64,000 bases of DNA, taken from the NCBI RefSeq assembly GCF_900102925.1, contig NZ_FNKI01000001.1, forward strand, positions 1,364,001 to 1,428,000. The letters are read 5' to 3'. The notes below the pieces were generated by a model. That model was given only the letters and a program-made list of their open reading frames with translations, did not search any database and was not told the DNA's origin. Origin of the DNA: Flagellimonas zhangzhouensis. Lineage in GTDB: Bacteria; Bacteroidota; Bacteroidia; Flavobacteriales; Flavobacteriaceae. The position numbers and the translations under genes are program-made. Below, in pieces: positions 27,005-35,565 of this stretch; within the stretch, counting starts at the first letter, position 1, and each line of letters starts with the position of its first letter.

Positions 27005-27416
27005 ACTTCGTCCAATAGTCGACTACCAAAACATCGGCGATATGTGGACCTGCGACTGCTCCAAAAGCTTGATGGTCTGGATGTGGGAGATAAGCATCCC
27101 GATCCGCTTCGCTATCAAAAGTTAAAAAATAACAATGGGTAAGCCCTTTGTTCAGACCTTCTGGACTGTTGTTCAGTCCCCATTCGTAATCCTTGATCAA
27201 GTCAATTTTTGAGGGTAGAGCGTTAAAAGCCTCTTCTACTTTTTTAATATCGGCTTCGGTAGATGTTTCTTTGAATTTGAATAATACTACGTGGCGTAAT
27301 TTACTGGCTGTGACTTCGGTTGTTTTCACGTTCTTGGTGCTATTCGGTTGATGCGTAGGAATACTAAATCCTACCAAAAATAAAATAAGACAAAGTGTGC
27401 TTAGTGCGGTTTTCAT
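27003..27416 (-). CDS. secreted Dabb (stress-responsive A/B barrel) domain protein
   Basis: A 137-residue protein with an N-terminal signal sequence (MKTALSTLCLILFLVGFSIP) followed by a Dabb ferredoxin-like domain: LRHVVLFKFKETSTEADIKKVEEAF, then YEWGLNNSPEGLNKGLTHCYFLTFDSEADRDAYLPHPDHQAF and a closing VLVVDY. The His in HVVLFKF and the HPDH motif are typical of the family. Dabb domains dimerise into a barrel; the cytoplasmic relatives include plant stress proteins and olivetolic acid cyclase. The role of the exported bacterial forms is not known. Confidence 0.85.
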   Translation of the reverse strand: MKTALSTLCLILFLVGFSIPTHQPNSTKNVKTTEVTASKLRHVVLFKFKETSTEADIKKVEEAFNALPSKIDLIKDYEWGLNNSPEGLNKGLTHCYFLTFDSEADRDAYLPHPDHQAFGAVAGPHIADVLVVDYWTK

Positions 27417-27486
27417 GGTTGTGTGCTTTAAAGGTTACGGAATGTGTGGCTCTAAATTAGCACAAAATACTGGTAATTAAATACAT

Positions 27487-28257
27487 TTACTTTTTGGTCA
27501 CCAAAAGATACAATACAACCCCTGGGCCCGATTTTACCTTATCAATTTCCCATTCAAATTTATTTTTTTCAGATAGGGAGTCGACCAATGCTGCCATTTC
27601 TTTAATCGAATAGGTTCGCAAGGATGACACAACCCCATCCCACAAAACAAATAAGGGCACAATTGGTATAATATAGGTGAAAATAATACGACTCAATTTG
27701 AAAGGTCTGATGAATGGAGTGGTGAGCAACACACTTATGGGTGAAAAAATCATGGCCAAAATGCTCGGAACACTTCTTTCCTGCCCCTCAAAAATGGCAA
27801 TTGGACTATCCGCGTCAACGGCATTTTGCAAAATACGTTTGGCATCCTCAGGTTTAAAATGATGTAGTGACAAAAATTGGGTGCGCAGCCCTTTTAAATT
27901 TTCGGGTACATTTCGAGCATCGATTGGGGAAGCAACATATTCAAAATTGTCTGCTTGTGCTGTGGTGTATTCATATGCTGGAAGGTTGGGGTAAAAGTCG
28001 GTAAGGGTGATCTTTAAATCGGGAATTTCTTTTTTCAATTCCGAGTTGAGCCAAAGCAGTCCGCCACCACCACCAGAACCCAAATCAACAATTTGATTTG
28101 TGCCGCTTTTTTCCAAACCTTTTAAAATGATGGGGATAATGGGTTTGTACATTTTGGTTTTATTCGATAAAAACTGAAGAAAATCGGTTCCGTAGTTCCG
28201 TAAAAATGACGGAAACCATTTTTGGTCTTCAAATTCGAATAGGTGTACTCTTCCCAT
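27487..28257 (-). CDS. class I SAM-dependent methyltransferase
   Basis: A 256-residue protein. The SAM-binding motif I is IVDLGSGGGGGLLWLNSEL (about 56-74), with an unusual run of five Gly. The acidic residue ending strand 2 lies in ITLTDFYPN (about 83-91). A hydrophobic stretch about 165-205 (SILAMIFSPISVLLTTPF... IPIVPLFVLWDGV) suggests membrane association. The substrate is unknown; a small lipophilic or membrane substrate would suit the hydrophobic segment. Confidence 0.8.
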   Translation of the reverse strand: MGRVHLFEFEDQKWFPSFLRNYGTDFLQFLSNKTKMYKPIIPIILKGLEKSGTNQIVDLGSGGGGGLLWLNSELKKEIPDLKITLTDFYPNLPAYEYTTAQADNFEYVASPIDARNVPENLKGLRTQFLSLHHFKPEDAKRILQNAVDADSPIAIFEGQERSVPSILAMIFSPISVLLTTPFIRPFKLSRIIFTYIIPIVPLFVLWDGVVSSLRTYSIKEMAALVDSLSEKNKFEWEIDKVKSGPGVVLYLLVTKK

Positions 28258-28349
28258 TAACGGTAAATTAAAAATCAGGACAACTTCTACTTATGTACAA
28301 GTTAGAGAAAATTAAGGTGTAGAGGTTTAAAATGCAGTCAAAATGGAAA

Positions 28350-29165
28350 TTATAAGCGGAAGTGCATAGGGATGGAGTATGGAATTTTGACTGGTTCTCC
28401 ATTTACGGTTGCAGGTGTAAATGTTGGTAACAAATTGACTATTCGTAGGGCTTCTCCCTGCAAAATAGTGTCCCCGCGCATTCTTATATTTTCTACAGTA
28501 CCATATTTGTTTATGGTGAAAATGATATAGACCGTTCCCGAAATTCTTTTTTCAATAGCTTTTTTAGGGTAATTGAAATGGGTTTTGATGTGATTTTGCA
28601 TCTTCTCTTGAAAACAGGTGCGAGCCTCCTGTTCAGTTAAGCTTTCACAACCTGGAAATCTTGGTATTTGATGAATGGCACCACCAGTATAGTCTTTTTC
28701 AACTTCAATGGAAGCAATGTCAGTTTCACCCTCCATTTTGGTGATTAAAAACTGATATGAAAACTCGTGTAGGGATTCTTGTGGTTTCCTATTTATAATC
28801 TCTTTGATATTCAGATTGTAAAATAGGTCTTCAAGTGCTTTATTGTATTTTTTTCCTAGATTTTTGTCTCTTATTGTGGCGTAACTTTTATCCTCAAGAA
28901 CCTGATTATTTTGATCGAATATTAACCGAGCACCAATATGTAATGTGTCCTTTTCATATTTAAGAAGATATTTTGCCTTCTTTGGGTCATTTAGGAATGC
29001 TGTTACTTTACTTTGTAAATATTCATAAACACATTGGCTATTATTTGAGCTGTTTGCACAATCGGTGAGTATAATTTCTTCTTGAGGGAAATAATTGATC
29101 TCACTTTGAGAAAAAATGCTTTTGAAACTAAATAATGCTATGGTTATGAATATAGCTCTAATCAT
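28350..29165 (-). CDS. secreted TonB C-terminal domain protein
   Basis: A 271-residue protein. The start at 29165 begins a signal peptide (MIRAIFITIALFSFKSIFSQ). The C-terminal 90 residues are a TonB_C domain (YPKKAIEKRISGTVYIIFTINKYGTVENIRMRG). It lacks both the N-terminal anchor and the Pro-rich linker of a real TonB. Just before the domain is FPGCE...C, two Cys ten residues apart, a motif shared with the TonB at 41278-41994. It lies ten bases after thyA on the same strand and is likely co-transcribed. Confidence 0.8.
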   Translation of the reverse strand: MIRAIFITIALFSFKSIFSQSEINYFPQEEIILTDCANSSNNSQCVYEYLQSKVTAFLNDPKKAKYLLKYEKDTLHIGARLIFDQNNQVLEDKSYATIRDKNLGKKYNKALEDLFYNLNIKEIINRKPQESLHEFSYQFLITKMEGETDIASIEVEKDYTGGAIHQIPRFPGCESLTEQEARTCFQEKMQNHIKTHFNYPKKAIEKRISGTVYIIFTINKYGTVENIRMRGDTILQGEALRIVNLLPTFTPATVNGEPVKIPYSIPMHFRL

Positions 29166-29175
29166 GTGATTGATT

Positions 29176-30000
29176 TTACACCGCAACCATACCCTTAATA
29201 TGAGGATGTGGGTCATAGTTCAACAATTCAAAATCGTCAAAAGTAAAGTCAAAAATATCTGTTACTTCTGGGTTGATTTTCATGGTAGGCAAAGGGCGAG
29301 GGTCACGACTCAATTGTAGTTCTACCTGCTCCATATGGTTGTTGTAAATATGGGCATCACCAAAGGTGTGTATAAAATCCCCAGGCTGGTACCCGCAAAC
29401 TTGGGCCATCATCATGGTGAACAATGCATAGGAGGCTATATTAAAAGGAACTCCTAAAAAGATGTCTGCACTGCGTTGGTACAATTGGCACGAAAGTTTG
29501 CCATCGGCCACATAAAACTGGAAAAATGCATGGCAAGGAGGGAGGGCGGCTTTTCCATTGGCTACATTTTCCGAAAACGAAACTGAAGTATCGGGTAAAA
29601 CACTTGGGTTCCATGCAGAAACCAACATTCTGCGGCTATTCGGATTGTTTTTAAGGGATTCGATAACTTCCTTAATCTGGTCAATTTCATCACCGTTCCA
29701 ATTACGCCATTGGTATCCGTACACGGGACCAAGATCACCATTTTCATCGGCCCACTCGTTCCAAATGCGTACGCCATTTTCTTGAAGATATTCAATATTG
29801 GTATCTCCTTTCAAAAACCACAACAGTTCATGGATAATGGATTTCAGGTGCAGTTTTTTGGTAGTCACCATCGGGAAACCCTCGGAAAGGTCAAATCGCA
29901 TTTGATATCCAAAAACACTTAAAGTTCCTGTTCCTGTACGGTCGCCTTTTTGGTTGCCGTGTTCCAAAACATGTGTAAGAAGGTCGTGGTATTGTTTCAT
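29176..30000 (-). CDS. thyA: thymidylate synthase
   Basis: A 274-residue enzyme that methylates dUMP to dTMP with methylene-tetrahydrofolate. The nucleophile is Cys156 in [13 protein letters not shown]; the Arg pair that binds phosphate lies in [14 protein letters not shown] (about 127-140); [20 protein letters not shown] and [13 protein letters not shown] complete the site. This is the classical ThyA, consistent with the presence of folA in the window. A region rich in palindromic repeats lies upstream, between thyA and the nucleoside transporter. Confidence 0.98.
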   Translation of the reverse strand: MKQYHDLLTHVLEHGNQKGDRTGTGTLSVFGYQMRFDLSEGFPMVTTKKLHLKSIIHELLWFLKGDTNIEYLQENGVRIWNEWADENGDLGPVYGYQWRNWNGDEIDQIKEVIESLKNNPNSRRMLVSAWNPSVLPDTSVSFSENVANGKAALPPCHAFFQFYVADGKLSCQLYQRSADIFLGVPFNIASYALFTMMMAQVCGYQPGDFIHTFGDAHIYNNHMEQVELQLSRDPRPLPTMKINPEVTDIFDFTFDDFELLNYDPHPHIKGMVAV

Positions 30001-30348
30001 GCTGTCTAGTTCATTTTAAAAGTCATTTCGAACGATGGAATGAGGAGAAATCTAAGACATCTCGACTGCTCCTTCGGCTACGCTCAGGATACTAGCTCTA
30101 ATCTGACAAAAAATCAATCCATCGAAATTACCTTAAAGCGTAGTTTTTTGAAATAGAAAATCTAAAGACTTATGAAAAGTTTATTAACCAGTTTCGATTG
30201 TAAATTGAAATTCGTCAACTCGAGTGATTTTTAGAGTGTGAACGAATAAAAATTGTATCGAGAGTCAGAATTTCAATAATGTAAAGCTTGTTCTCGATAC
30301 TTTTTCCAAAGGAAAAAACTCGAACTGACGCTCCATAATTTCACCTCT
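30001..30348. other. 348-bp intergenic region with degenerate palindromic repeats
   Basis: No gene is visible here. The region holds three pieces of a dispersed repeat: GTCATTTCGAACGA at 30022-30035, an inverted CTCGACTGC-like unit at 30061-30089, and a unit at 30291-30330 that on the minus strand begins GTCAGTTCGAG and ends GTATCGAGAAC, with TTTTTCC-AAA-GGAAAAA (30302-30318) inside. GTATCGAGA (30256-30264) also pairs with TCTCGATAC (30293-30301). The thyA promoter on the minus strand must lie here too, but I cannot place it. Confidence 0.6.
30291..30330 (-). repeat. dispersed palindromic repeat unit (minus orientation)
   Basis: Read on the minus strand, it starts GTCAGTTCGAG and ends TATCGAGAAC, with a 7-bp TTTTTCC/GGAAAAA hairpin in between. 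The same two ends occur in the copies at 56804 and 63176. Confidence 0.65.
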
Positions 30349-31809
30349 TTACCCTAAAATCATCCCAGCAATTGTGGCAGAAAGCAAGGAGGCCAAAGAA
30401 CCACCCAAAACGGCTTTCATTCCGAATTCGGATAAGGTTTTGCGCTGGCCAGGAGCCAAAGAACCAATACCGCCAATCTGGATTCCAATGGAAGCAAAGT
30501 TGGCAAAGCCACAAAGCATATAGGTGGCCATGATTACCGATTTGTTGTATGAAAAATGAACTCCGCTGGCGACATTTTTAAGATCCGCCAACTGAATATA
30601 GCCGACAAACTCACTTGCAGCCAATTTAATACCTAGCAGTTGACCCATGAGCATAATATCCTCGTTGGCAACTCCGATTAACCACATAAGTGGAGCAAAA
30701 ATAGTTCCCAATATGGCTTCAATGGAAAAGCTTTCATAGGGGGAGTTGGCTGCAATCCAACTGTTGAATGTGGTCAGGTCTCCAACCCAACCTAAGATTC
30801 CATTGATCATGGCAATGAATGCAACGAACACCAAAAGCATGGCGCCCACATTCAAGGCCAATTTTAAACCTTCGGTAGTTCCGTTGGCAATGGCATCCAA
30901 AATGTTGGCTCCGATTTTTTCAGCAGAAACAGAAACGTCGGTGTTTACCTTTTCTGTTTGTGGGTAAAGTATTTTCGAAATAACAATGGCACCAGGAGCA
31001 GCCATTACGGACGCAGCCAAAAGGTGTTTGGCAAAAACCAATCGAAGTTCTGGGTCGTCACCCCCTAAAAATCCAATGTAAGCGGCCAAAACGGCTCCAG
31101 CAACGGTGGCCATTCCACCGATCATTACCAAAAGGATTTCGGAACGGTTCATTTTTTCCAAATAGGCTTTGATGAGCAAAGGAGCTTCAGTTTGTCCCAA
31201 GAAGATATTTCCTGCAACGGATAAACTTTCAGCACCAGATATGCCCAAGGATTTGGATAGCAACCATGCCATCCATTTCACGACTACTTGAATCACCCCT
31301 AAATAATAGAGTACTGAGGTCAAGGCAGAGAAAAATACGATGGTTGGCAGCACTTGGAATGCGAAAATGTATCCGAAAGTGTCCATATCCACTACCAAAC
31401 CTTCAAATAGGAATTGGCTTCCTGCTCGAGTGTAATCTAAAATGCTGACAAATACAGCACCTACTTTTTCGAAAGCATATTGCACAAAGGAAACTTTCAA
31501 TACCCCAATGGCAATCAATACTTGTAGTGAAAGACCGATTCCAACAGTTTTCCAATTAATGGCTTTTCGGTTGGAACTGAACAAAAATGAAATCAAAACC
31601 AAAACCGCCATTCCCAAAGCTCCTCTCAATAAAGTGCTTAAAGAAAAACCTTGGTTGGGAATAATTTCAGTTGATTGTGCCGTGGTGATTTCCTCGACCA
31701 TGGTAGAACCGATGGCAACGTTTAAGGAATCTGCGGGTATGGAACTTTGGCCGAAAGCGACCGAACAAATGAGTAAAAGTATCAGGAAACTTTGGGTCTT
31801 TTTCGCCAT
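30349..31809 (-). CDS. NupC-family concentrative nucleoside transporter
   Basis: A 486-residue polytopic protein of the CNT family, which imports nucleosides with Na+ or H+. The core motif GNIFLGQTEAPLLIKAYLEKM (about 200-220) and the C-terminal domain with NVASGVHFSYNKSVIMATYMLCGFANFASIGIQIGG are canonical. Unusually, the N-terminus reads as a signal peptide (SFLILLLICSVAFGQ) followed by a polar stretch of about 35 residues before the first core helix. It is only six bases downstream of the bifunctional nuclease gene, hence probably in the same operon. Confidence 0.9.
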   Translation of the reverse strand: MAKKTQSFLILLLICSVAFGQSSIPADSLNVAIGSTMVEEITTAQSTEIIPNQGFSLSTLLRGALGMAVLVLISFLFSSNRKAINWKTVGIGLSLQVLIAIGVLKVSFVQYAFEKVGAVFVSILDYTRAGSQFLFEGLVVDMDTFGYIFAFQVLPTIVFFSALTSVLYYLGVIQVVVKWMAWLLSKSLGISGAESLSVAGNIFLGQTEAPLLIKAYLEKMNRSEILLVMIGGMATVAGAVLAAYIGFLGGDDPELRLVFAKHLLAASVMAAPGAIVISKILYPQTEKVNTDVSVSAEKIGANILDAIANGTTEGLKLALNVGAMLLVFVAFIAMINGILGWVGDLTTFNSWIAANSPYESFSIEAILGTIFAPLMWLIGVANEDIMLMGQLLGIKLAASEFVGYIQLADLKNVASGVHFSYNKSVIMATYMLCGFANFASIGIQIGGIGSLAPGQRKTLSEFGMKAVLGGSLASLLSATIAGMILG

Positions 31810-31815
31810 GTAAGT

Positions 31816-32445
31816 TTATTTGCGCTTGGAAATTTCGTCCCTTAATTTGGCAGCCTTTTCGTAGTCTTCGTTGGCTACTGCCTTATCCAATTCTTTGTGG
31901 AGTTCCTCTAGCGACAACTCGCGATACCCTTGGGCTTCGGCGCCAGATTCAATCTCCACGGTTTCTCCTTCTTGGAGAATTTCATCCACTACAATACTGT
32001 CATCGTCATCTTCTTCTTTTTCTTTAGAAGAGAATTTTAAGAAGATGCCTGCCTTGTCCAAAATGGTTTTATATGTAAAAATAGGAGCATCAAAACGAAG
32101 GGCCAGAGCTATAGCGTCGCTAGTCCTTGCATCAATGATTTCCTCCACATTTTCGCGTTCGCAGATGATGCTGGAGTAAAACACCCCGTCTACTAATTTA
32201 TGAATGATGACCTGCTTAACCACTATTTGAAACCGATCCGCGAAATTTTTGAACAAATCATGGGTCAAAGGTCTTGGTGGTTTTATCTCTTTTTCCAATG
32301 CAATGGCAATCGATTGTGCTTCAAAAGCGCCAATAACAATGGGTAATTTTCGGTCTCCCTCTACTTCGTTTAAAATAAGGGCATACGCGCCATTTTGTGT
32401 TTGACTGTATGATATCCCCTTTATTTTTAATCGTACTAAGCTCAT
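31816..32445 (-). CDS. bifunctional nuclease (BFN/DUF151) with UVR motif
   Basis: A 209-residue protein. Residues 1-145 are the DUF151/BFN domain (LPIVIGAFEAQSIAIALE, PLTHDLFKNF, EEIIDARTSDAIALALRFDAPIF), named for RNase/DNase activity of plant homologues. After an acidic linker (KEEDDDDS), the last 40 residues form a UVR motif (LHKELDKAVANEDYEKAAKLRDEI), a helical hairpin known from UvrB/UvrC and ClpC partners. This BFN-UVR fusion is usual in Bacteroidota. It precedes the nucleoside transporter at six bases, a neighbourhood suggestive of nucleic acid salvage. Confidence 0.88.
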   Translation of the reverse strand: MSLVRLKIKGISYSQTQNGAYALILNEVEGDRKLPIVIGAFEAQSIAIALEKEIKPPRPLTHDLFKNFADRFQIVVKQVIIHKLVDGVFYSSIICERENVEEIIDARTSDAIALALRFDAPIFTYKTILDKAGIFLKFSSKEKEEDDDDSIVVDEILQEGETVEIESGAEAQGYRELSLEELHKELDKAVANEDYEKAAKLRDEISKRK

Positions 32446-32461
32446 ATTATCCTCCTAAAAC

Positions 32462-32508
32462 AAAAAAGGCTGTTCAAATAAGTGACATAACCAGTTATCT
32501 GAACAGCC
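32462..32508 (-). terminator. terminator of the etfBA operon
   Basis: GGCTGTTCA (32468-32476) pairs perfectly with TGAACAGCC (32500-32508). On the minus strand the stem is followed by TTTTTT. It lies between etfA and the BFN gene. Confidence 0.85.
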
Positions 32509-32534
32509 CCTTGCAATGGGCAAATTAACAAAAT

Positions 32535-33503
32535 TTAAGCGTTTTGGGCTTTAAATTCCTTTAATTTTTCGATGAGTTCGGGCACTACCTCAAAGGCATC
32601 GCCGACTATTCCGTAATCTGCTGCTTTAAAGAATGGAGCCTCAGGGTCGTTGTTGATCACCACTTTTACTTTGGAGGCGCTCACACCTGCCAAATGTTGA
32701 ATCGCTCCTGAAATACCAATGGCGATATAAAGATTACTCGCTACAGGTTTTCCAGTTTGACCAACGTGTTCGCTATGCGGACGCCATCCTAAATCGGAAA
32801 CAGGTTTGGAGCAAGCGGTTGCAGCTCCCAAAACATCGGCCAATTCTTCCACCATGCCCCAGTGTTCAGGACCTTTTAGGCCACGACCTCCAGAAACAAC
32901 AATATCGGCATCGGCAATGGTTACTTTTCCTGCAACTCTATCCACTTCTACCGATTTTACGGCAAAATCGCCATCGGTCAAAGATGGGTTAAAATCTTCT
33001 ACGGATGCAGAAACAGCATTTTCCACAACTCCATATGCATTGTTAGAAACTCCAACGATTTTGATATCGGATGAGATTTCGGTATGTACGAAGCCTTTAT
33101 TACTGAAAGCCGTTCTTTTTACCACAAAAGGTGATGTGCTATCAGGTGCAGCAACAACATTTGGGGCATATCCTGCGCCTAATTTAGCAGCCAAAATTGG
33201 AGCCAAATATTTGGTATCTGCCGTTGAACTTAAAATGACAACTTTTGCATCTTCCGCTTTTACCGCTTGTGCCAAGACATCTGCGTAGGCTTTTGCACTG
33301 AAAGTAGATAGAGCATCATAGGATACGTTTAAAACTTTTGAAACTCCATAAGTGCCCAATGCTGCAGCATCTTCTGCATTAAAAGCAACAGCGGTAACCG
33401 TTGTGCCTAGATCTTGGGCCACTTTATGTGCGTAAGAGGCCACTTCAAAGGCATTTTTTTTGAATTTTCCCTTAAGGGATTCGGTATATACTAATACTGA
33501 CAT
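32535..33503 (-). CDS. etfA: electron transfer flavoprotein subunit alpha
   Basis: A 322-residue ETF alpha subunit. The C-terminal FAD domain is clear: VVSGGRGLKGPEHWGMVEELADVLGAATACSKPVSDLGW (about 200-240), then GQTGKPVASNLYIAIGISGAIQHLAG (about 248-273) and NNDPEAPFFKAADYGIVGD. ETF accepts electrons from acyl-CoA and other flavoprotein dehydrogenases and passes them to the quinone pool through ETF-quinone oxidoreductase. It is 14 bases downstream of etfB in one operon. Confidence 0.97.
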   Translation of the reverse strand: MSVLVYTESLKGKFKKNAFEVASYAHKVAQDLGTTVTAVAFNAEDAAALGTYGVSKVLNVSYDALSTFSAKAYADVLAQAVKAEDAKVVILSSTADTKYLAPILAAKLGAGYAPNVVAAPDSTSPFVVKRTAFSNKGFVHTEISSDIKIVGVSNNAYGVVENAVSASVEDFNPSLTDGDFAVKSVEVDRVAGKVTIADADIVVSGGRGLKGPEHWGMVEELADVLGAATACSKPVSDLGWRPHSEHVGQTGKPVASNLYIAIGISGAIQHLAGVSASKVKVVINNDPEAPFFKAADYGIVGDAFEVVPELIEKLKEFKAQNA

Positions 33504-33517
33504 AATGTTTTTCTTGT

Positions 33518-34264
33518 TTAGATAACTTTCGCTTCGTTGTGCAATAGTTCGACCAATTCTCCTACGTTGCCTGCATCTACCAATTTAACTGGTCCTTTGG
33601 CAGCTGGTTTATCAAATTTTTGGTCTTGGGTGGGTTGGGAAGCATCAATAGGCTCCACAACATTCAAAGCTTTTTTACGTGCCATCATAATTCCTCTCAT
33701 GTTCGGAATTTTGAGGTCACTTTCTTCAACCAATCCTTTTTGACCTCCAATAACCAAGGGTAGGGAAGTGCTTAATTTTTCTTTTCCGCCATCAATTTCG
33801 CGAATGGCTGTAGCTGTGGTGCCATCAATTTCCAATCCAATGCACATGTTCACAAAGTTCATGTCCAAAAGGGTAGCAAGAATACCAGGAACCATCCCGC
33901 CGTTGTAATCAATGGATTCACGTCCAGCAATTACAAGTTCATAACCACCGTTTTTCACCACTTCGGCCAATTGTTGGGCTACATAAAAACCATCTTTGGG
34001 TTCGGCATTCACTCGAATGGCCTCATCGGCTCCAATAGCCAATGCTTTTCTTATGGTAGGTTCAGTTTGTGCACCACCTACCGTGGCCACGTGAACCGTT
34101 GCACCTTGTTTTTCTTTGAACCACATGGCTCGCGTTAATCCAAATTCATCATTTGGATTAATCACAAATTGCACCCCGTTTGTGTCAAACTTGGTGTCGC
34201 CTTCCGTAAAATTGATTTTGGAAGTAGTATCCGGTACGTTGCTAATGCAAACTAAAATCTTCAT
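33518..34264 (-). CDS. etfB: electron transfer flavoprotein subunit beta
   Basis: A 248-residue ETF beta subunit, starting MKILVCISNVPDTTSKINF, with the AMP-binding site region (VIAGRESIDYNGGMVPGILATLLDMNFV, about 125-152) and the conserved recognition-loop segment SDLKIPNMRGIMMARKKALNV near 190-210. It leads the etfBA operon and is divergent from pdhB. Its promoter -7 box and a 26-bp palindrome lie in the intergenic region. The palindrome also occurs in front of the GDSL lipoprotein gene, hinting at shared control of lipid-related genes. Confidence 0.97.
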   Translation of the reverse strand: MKILVCISNVPDTTSKINFTEGDTKFDTNGVQFVINPNDEFGLTRAMWFKEKQGATVHVATVGGAQTEPTIRKALAIGADEAIRVNAEPKDGFYVAQQLAEVVKNGGYELVIAGRESIDYNGGMVPGILATLLDMNFVNMCIGLEIDGTTATAIREIDGGKEKLSTSLPLVIGGQKGLVEESDLKIPNMRGIMMARKKALNVVEPIDASQPTQDQKFDKPAAKGPVKLVDAGNVGELVELLHNEAKVI

Positions 34265-34286
34265 ATATACTTTAGGTTTATCTGCT

Positions 34287-34294
34287 CAAATATA
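34287..34294 (-). promoter_or_regulatory. -7 element of the etfBA promoter
   Basis: TATATTTG on the minus strand fits TAnnTTTG exactly and lies 22 bases before the etfB start codon. The usual -33 position (about 34315-34317) has no TTG and falls inside the palindrome 34309-34334. Confidence 0.6.
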
Positions 34295-34308
34295 AAGATA
34301 AAATTGAT

Positions 34309-34334
34309 AATTTATTATGCATGCATAATAAATT
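34309..34334. promoter_or_regulatory. 26-bp perfect palindrome, copy 2 (probable operator)
   Basis: All 26 bases are self-complementary around the centre TGCATGCA. The inner 16 bases (34314-34329) are identical to the palindrome at 14801-14816. It covers the expected -33 position of the etfBA promoter and lies between divergent etfB and pdhB, so a bound regulator could affect either. Confidence 0.65.
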
Positions 34335-34383
34335 TTGTTGTTTTTTTTGGTTTCAGGCACGGTAATGTTCGTCTACTTTTTGC

Positions 34384-34391
34384 TATTTTTG
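34384..34391 (+). promoter_or_regulatory. -7 element of the pdhB promoter
   Basis: TATTTTTG fits TAnnTTTG exactly, 41 bases before the pdhB start. No -33 TTG is seen at the usual distance. Confidence 0.5.
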
Positions 34392-34432
34392 CTTGCGTTT
34401 TTAAGCACACCAACTAATTTTAGTACGATTCA

Positions 34433-35410
34433 ATGAAAACATTACAATTTAGGGAAGCCATTGCGGAGGCAATGTCCGAAGAAATGCGCAGAGATGATTC
34501 CATTTATTTAATGGGTGAAGAGGTGGCCGAGTACAACGGTGCCTATAAAGCTTCAAAAGGAATGTTGGACGAATTTGGGCCGGAGCGTGTGCTGGATACC
34601 CCAATTTCTGAGTTAGGCTTTGCTGGAATCGGTGTAGGTTCTGCTATGAACGGAAACAGACCCATCATAGAATTTATGACATTCAACTTCTCCTTGGTGG
34701 GAATTGATCAAATTATAAACAACGCTGCAAAAATCCGTCAGATGTCGGCAGGTCAATTTAATTGCCCTATCGTATTTAGAGGGCCAACAGCATCTGCAGG
34801 TCAGTTGGCAGCGACACACTCCCAAGCTTTTGAAAGCTGGTACGCAAACTGTCCAGGTTTAAAAGTAGTGGTGCCATCCAACCCAGCCGATGCAAAAGGA
34901 TTGTTGAAAGCAGCCATTCGTGATGACGATCCTGTGATTTTTATGGAGTCTGAGCAGATGTACGGTGATAAAGGTGAGGTACCAGAAGGAGAATACACCA
35001 TTCCATTGGGTGTGGCCGATATTAAAAGAGAAGGTACAGATGTGACCATTGTTTCTTTCGGAAAAATCATAAAAGAAGCTTACAAGGCTGCCGATGAATT
35101 GGAGAAAGAAGGAATCAGTTGTGAAATCATCGATTTGAGAACTGTTCGTCCAATGGACCACGCTACTATTTTGAATTCGGTTAAGAAAACCAACAGAATG
35201 GTGATTTTGGAAGAAGCTTGGCCATTTGGTAACGTAGCGACTGAAATTATCTATCATGTACAAGATAAAGCATTCGATTATTTGGATGCCCCTATCGTAA
35301 AATTGAATACTGCAGATACCCCAGCACCATACTCGCCAGTGCTTTTGGCCGATTGGTTGCCAAACGCTGACGATGTGATCAAGGCTGTTAAAAAGGTGTT
35401 ATATAAGTAG
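34433..35410 (+). CDS. pdhB: pyruvate dehydrogenase E1 component subunit beta
   Basis: A 325-residue beta subunit of the thiamine-diphosphate E1 enzyme that decarboxylates pyruvate. MGEEVAEYNGAYKASKGMLDEFGPERVLDTPISELGFAGIGVGSAM (about 27-70) contains the Glu that activates the cofactor, and ESEQMYGDKGEVPEGEYTIPLG (about 170-190) and IVILEEAWPFGNVATEI are family-typical. The alpha subunit and E2 are not adjacent; in Flavobacteriia they are commonly encoded as a separate pair. The gene is monocistronic with its own terminator. Confidence 0.95.
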   Translation: MKTLQFREAIAEAMSEEMRRDDSIYLMGEEVAEYNGAYKASKGMLDEFGPERVLDTPISELGFAGIGVGSAMNGNRPIIEFMTFNFSLVGIDQIINNAAKIRQMSAGQFNCPIVFRGPTASAGQLAATHSQAFESWYANCPGLKVVVPSNPADAKGLLKAAIRDDDPVIFMESEQMYGDKGEVPEGEYTIPLGVADIKREGTDVTIVSFGKIIKEAYKAADELEKEGISCEIIDLRTVRPMDHATILNSVKKTNRMVILEEAWPFGNVATEIIYHVQDKAFDYLDAPIVKLNTADTPAPYSPVLLADWLPNADDVIKAVKKVLYK

Positions 35411-35435
35411 TAAAATCATATTTGTAAGGTATATT

Positions 35436-35469
35436 AGCCCTATCAACTTAGTTGATGGGGCTTTTTTTG
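35436..35469 (+). terminator. pdhB terminator
   Basis: A 12-bp stem (35436-35447 with 35451-35462, one G-T pair) with loop TTA is followed by seven T's. Confidence 0.88.
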
Positions 35470-35565
35470 GGAACAATTTTTTGATAACTAATTCATTTAA
35501 TCCAAATTTGAACTAAGGTTAGGATAGAAAACCAATAGGTTTTGTTTTGTCCCTAATATCCGCTC

